Positions 62,145 through 64,000 of a stretch of DNA of 64,000 bases are shown piece after piece (positions within the stretch are counted from its first letter, which is position 1; every line of letters starts with the position of its first letter). Location of the stretch: assembly GCF_025813715.1 (NCBI RefSeq), contig NZ_CP107532.1, forward strand, positions 4,418,001 to 4,482,000, read 5' to 3'. This DNA comes from Methylobacterium sp. FF17. Lineage in GTDB: Bacteria; Pseudomonadota; Alphaproteobacteria; Rhizobiales; Beijerinckiaceae. Both the position numbers and the translations under genes were made by a program. Under the pieces are notes generated by a model, which made no database searches, was not told the DNA's origin, and was given only the letters and a program-made list of their open reading frames with translations.

Positions 62145-62881
62145 CCTCCCGCGACAACGTCCCTCCGAAGCAGCTGGCCTTCGACCTGCCCGCCGACCCG
62201 CGCTACGGCCGCGAGGACTTCCTCGTGGGCCCGGCCAACGAGGCCGCCTACGCGCTGATCGAGGCCTGGCCGAACTGGCCGGACACGGTCTGCCTGCTCA
62301 CCGGCCCCTCGGGCAGCGGCAAGAGCCATCTCGCCTCGATCTGGGCGACGCGCTCGCATGCCTGGACCGCGAAGGCCGCCGAGATCACCGCCGCCACGGT
62401 GCCGCGCTTCCTCTCCAACGGCGCCCTGGTGATCGAGGACATCGACGCCGAGCCTCGCGACGAGGCGGCCCTGTTCCACCTCCTCAATCTCGCCCGCGAA
62501 CGCGCCTGCCCGGTGCTCGTCACCTCCGCCCTCTCCGTGGAGGCCCTGGGCCTGACCACGGCCGACCTGCGCTCGCGCCTGCGGCTCGCCCCCGGCGCCA
62601 CGATCCTGCCGCCCGACGACGCCCTGCTGCGCGCCGTCCTGGTGAAGCTGTTCGTGGACCGCCAGCTCGTGGTGGACCTCGCCATCGTCGAGGCCCTGGC
62701 CCTGCGCATCGACCGCTCCCTGGGACGCGCCCGCGAGGTGGTGACGGCCCTCGACCGCGACGCCCTGAGCCGGGGCCGGCGCATCACCCGGCCCCTGGCG
62801 CTGGCGGTGCTGGACCGGCTCGGCTTCGGCGCGGAGGGGTCCGAGGACGACGAGGAATCCGACCCCGACGCCGCCCCGTAA
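62141..62881 (+). CDS. hdaA: DnaA-related regulatory inactivator HdaA
   Basis: 246 residues. N-terminal KQLAFDLP (residues about 10-17) is a DNA polymerase clamp-binding motif, as in Hda. AAA+ region: Walker A GPSGSGKS (residues 55-62), ALVIEDIDA (Walker B-like), LVTSALSVEAL (sensor region), then a DnaA-like lid (LGRAREVVTALDRDALSR). It lacks the DnaA DNA-binding domain. Role: regulatory inactivation of DnaA with the beta clamp. It overlaps the AI-2E gene and sits upstream of ppk1, a common order in this group. Confidence 0.92.
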   Translation: MTSRDNVPPKQLAFDLPADPRYGREDFLVGPANEAAYALIEAWPNWPDTVCLLTGPSGSGKSHLASIWATRSHAWTAKAAEITAATVPRFLSNGALVIEDIDAEPRDEAALFHLLNLARERACPVLVTSALSVEALGLTTADLRSRLRLAPGATILPPDDALLRAVLVKLFVDRQLVVDLAIVEALALRIDRSLGRAREVVTALDRDALSRGRRITRPLALAVLDRLGFGAEGSEDDEESDPDAAP

Positions 62882-63003
62882 GGTCCGTCCCGGGCCATTC
62901 CCGGCCAGCGTGAAGTCGTTACCGGCGGGCGATTGTCACCGAAGGGTCAAGAAGAGCGGGCCGGCCCGTGCTAGGAAGCCGCACCTCAATGAAGGAGAGA
63001 GCC

Positions 63004-64000
63004 TTGGCGGATATGGACTCGGACGCGACCCCTGCGAAGACCGGCACGACATCGCAGGATTCGCATGGCACCGAGCACGCGCATGGCACGGCGAACGCAC
63101 CCGGCACCGCGAACGCGCCCGGCACCGAGACCCGTCCACGGCCGGCGGCCCGCACCGCCCCGCGCAGGGTCGCCGCGCAACGCAATGCCGCCGCCATCCT
63201 GGCCGCCAAGCCTGTCTCCGAGTCCGCTCCCGAGTCCGTCTCCGAGACGACGCCCCAGGAGGCTCCTCCCGTGCCCGACGCCCTGCCGGATGCCGACCTC
63301 GACCTGCCCTCCGCCGGCGAGCTTCCCGCGCCCATCGAGGTGACGCCCGGGGTGGAGGCCCGTGATTCGGTGCGCGAGGCGGGCCTCGCGCTCCGGCACT
63401 CGCCCGAACGCTTCGTCAACCGCGAGCTTTCCTGGCTGCAGTTCAACCGGCGCGTGCTGGAGGAGGCCTCGAATCCCCACCACCCGCTGCTGGAGCAGCT
63501 GCGCTTCCTCTCGATCTCGGCCAACAACCTCGACGAGTTCTTCATGGTGCGGGTCGCCGGCCTGCACGATCAGGTCCGCGCCGGCCTCGTGCTGCCCTCG
63601 CAGGACGGCCTCACCCCCTCCGAACAGCTGGCGCGCGTCGGCGCGGAGGTCTCGCGCCTCGCCCTCGACCAGCAGACCCGCTGGCGTGAGCTGCGCCACG
63701 ACCTCCTCGGCGTCGGCATCGAGCTGATGGAGCCCGCCGGCCTGACCCCGGAGCACAAGGCCTGGCTGGAGGACTACTTCCTCAACCACGTCCTTCCGGT
63801 GCTGACGCCGCTCGCCATCGACCCCGCGCACCCGTTCCCGTTCATCCCCAACCTCGGCTCCACCGTGGCGCTGATGCTGGTGCGCCCGCGCGACGGGCGG
63901 ACGCTGCGCGCGCTGATCCGCCTGCCGGCGGTGCTCGACCGCTTCGTGCGGCTGCCGGATGCGGAGAACGACGCCACCGCCCGCTTCATCGCCATCGAGC
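63004..64000 (+). CDS. ppk1: Polyphosphate kinase 1, N-terminal part (cut by the window edge)
   Basis: Continues past base 64000; about 332 residues visible. Start is TTG five bases after AAGGAG; an ATG at 63013 (14 bases from AAGGAG) or at 62989 is possible. The first ~125 residues are low-complexity (Ala/Pro/Glu/Thr, with GTANAP repeats). The PPK1 core then begins: [49 protein letters not shown] and [24 protein letters not shown], the N-domain signatures. The enzyme makes polyphosphate from ATP; a ppx gene often follows. A PPK2 gene is also in this window. Confidence 0.92.
   Translation, partial: MADMDSDATPAKTGTTSQDSHGTEHAHGTANAPGTANAPGTETRPRPAARTAPRRVAAQRNAAAILAAKPVSESAPESVSETTPQEAPPVPDALPDADLDLPSAGELPAPIEVTPGVEARDSVREAGLALRHSPERFVNRELSWLQFNRRVLEEASNPHHPLLEQLRFLSISANNLDEFFMVRVAGLHDQVRAGLVLPSQDGLTPSEQLARVGAEVSRLALDQQTRWRELRHDLLGVGIELMEPAGLTPEHKAWLEDYFLNHVLPVLTPLAIDPAHPFPFIPNLGSTVALMLVRPRDGRTLRALIRLPAVLDRFVRLPDAENDATARFIAIE
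63067..63120. repeat. 18-bp in-frame tandem repeats in ppk1
   Basis: Three units (the first diverged) of GGCACCGCGAACGCGCCC encode GTANAP-type hexapeptides in the N-terminal extension. Confidence 0.85.

Overview
The window is dense, very GC-rich DNA with no rRNA, tRNA, CRISPR array or intact insertion sequence that I can see. The gene set points to an alphaproteobacterium of the Hyphomicrobiales, most likely Methylobacterium or a close relative. The evidence is hdaA with a clamp-binding N-terminus, TIGR02301- and DUF1476-type proteins, a Pls/PosA synthetase, a short QueF, promoter sequences of the EcfG general-stress type, and neighbourhoods such as purMN divergent from AI-2E/hdaA/ppk1. This assignment comes from protein family content, not from a database search.

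Layout. The left edge holds the end of a dihydroorotase gene, then a low-GC two-gene ImmA/IrrE + DUF4411 module (1.1-2.8 kb). A tightly overlapping minus-strand operon follows (SDR, beta-propeller-like lipid/periplasmic protein, Nudix, TIGR02301; 3.6-6.5 kb). Next come pdxH, a surface-antigen lipoprotein, a DnaJ-like chaperone, fabI, a MOSC protein, PPK2 and a histidine phosphatase. At 12.7-17.8 kb lie a 1,362-residue Pls/PosA-type single-module synthetase and a class A beta-lactamase. Three Tad-like pseudopilin/vWA genes sit at 19-21.8 kb. At 23-27.5 kb a TonB receptor and a PepSY membrane protein form an operon preceded by a complete cobalamin riboswitch and a Zur-like operator. The middle (27.6-40.7 kb) has stress and signalling genes (SDR, PAP2, serine hydrolase, MCP, MHYT-GGDEF-EAL) and sugar metabolism (otsB, glucokinase). 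The right third holds a Do-like protease, an aminotransferase, kdsA, queF, eno, a thiol-disulfide DCC protein, an EEP hydrolase, a pentapeptide/ion-channel pair, a hybrid histidine kinase, pyrB, a parD gene with a broken parE, purNM, an AI-2E transporter, hdaA and the start of ppk1.

Three patterns cut across genes. (1) Short tandem repeats are common. Those inside coding regions have a period of 15 or 18 bp and keep the frame; most of those between genes have periods of 16, 17 or 22 bp. (2) Two perfect and two near-perfect EcfG-type promoters (GGAAC-N16-CGTT) lie upstream of PPK2, a Gly/Tyr-rich exported protein, a stress-type SDR and a small exported protein. (3) The TonB/PepSY locus combines a B12 riboswitch, a Zur-like palindrome, an in-frame 15-bp repeat near the receptor N-terminus and a REP-like element inserted in frame in the membrane partner. 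I consider this locus the most interesting part of the window.
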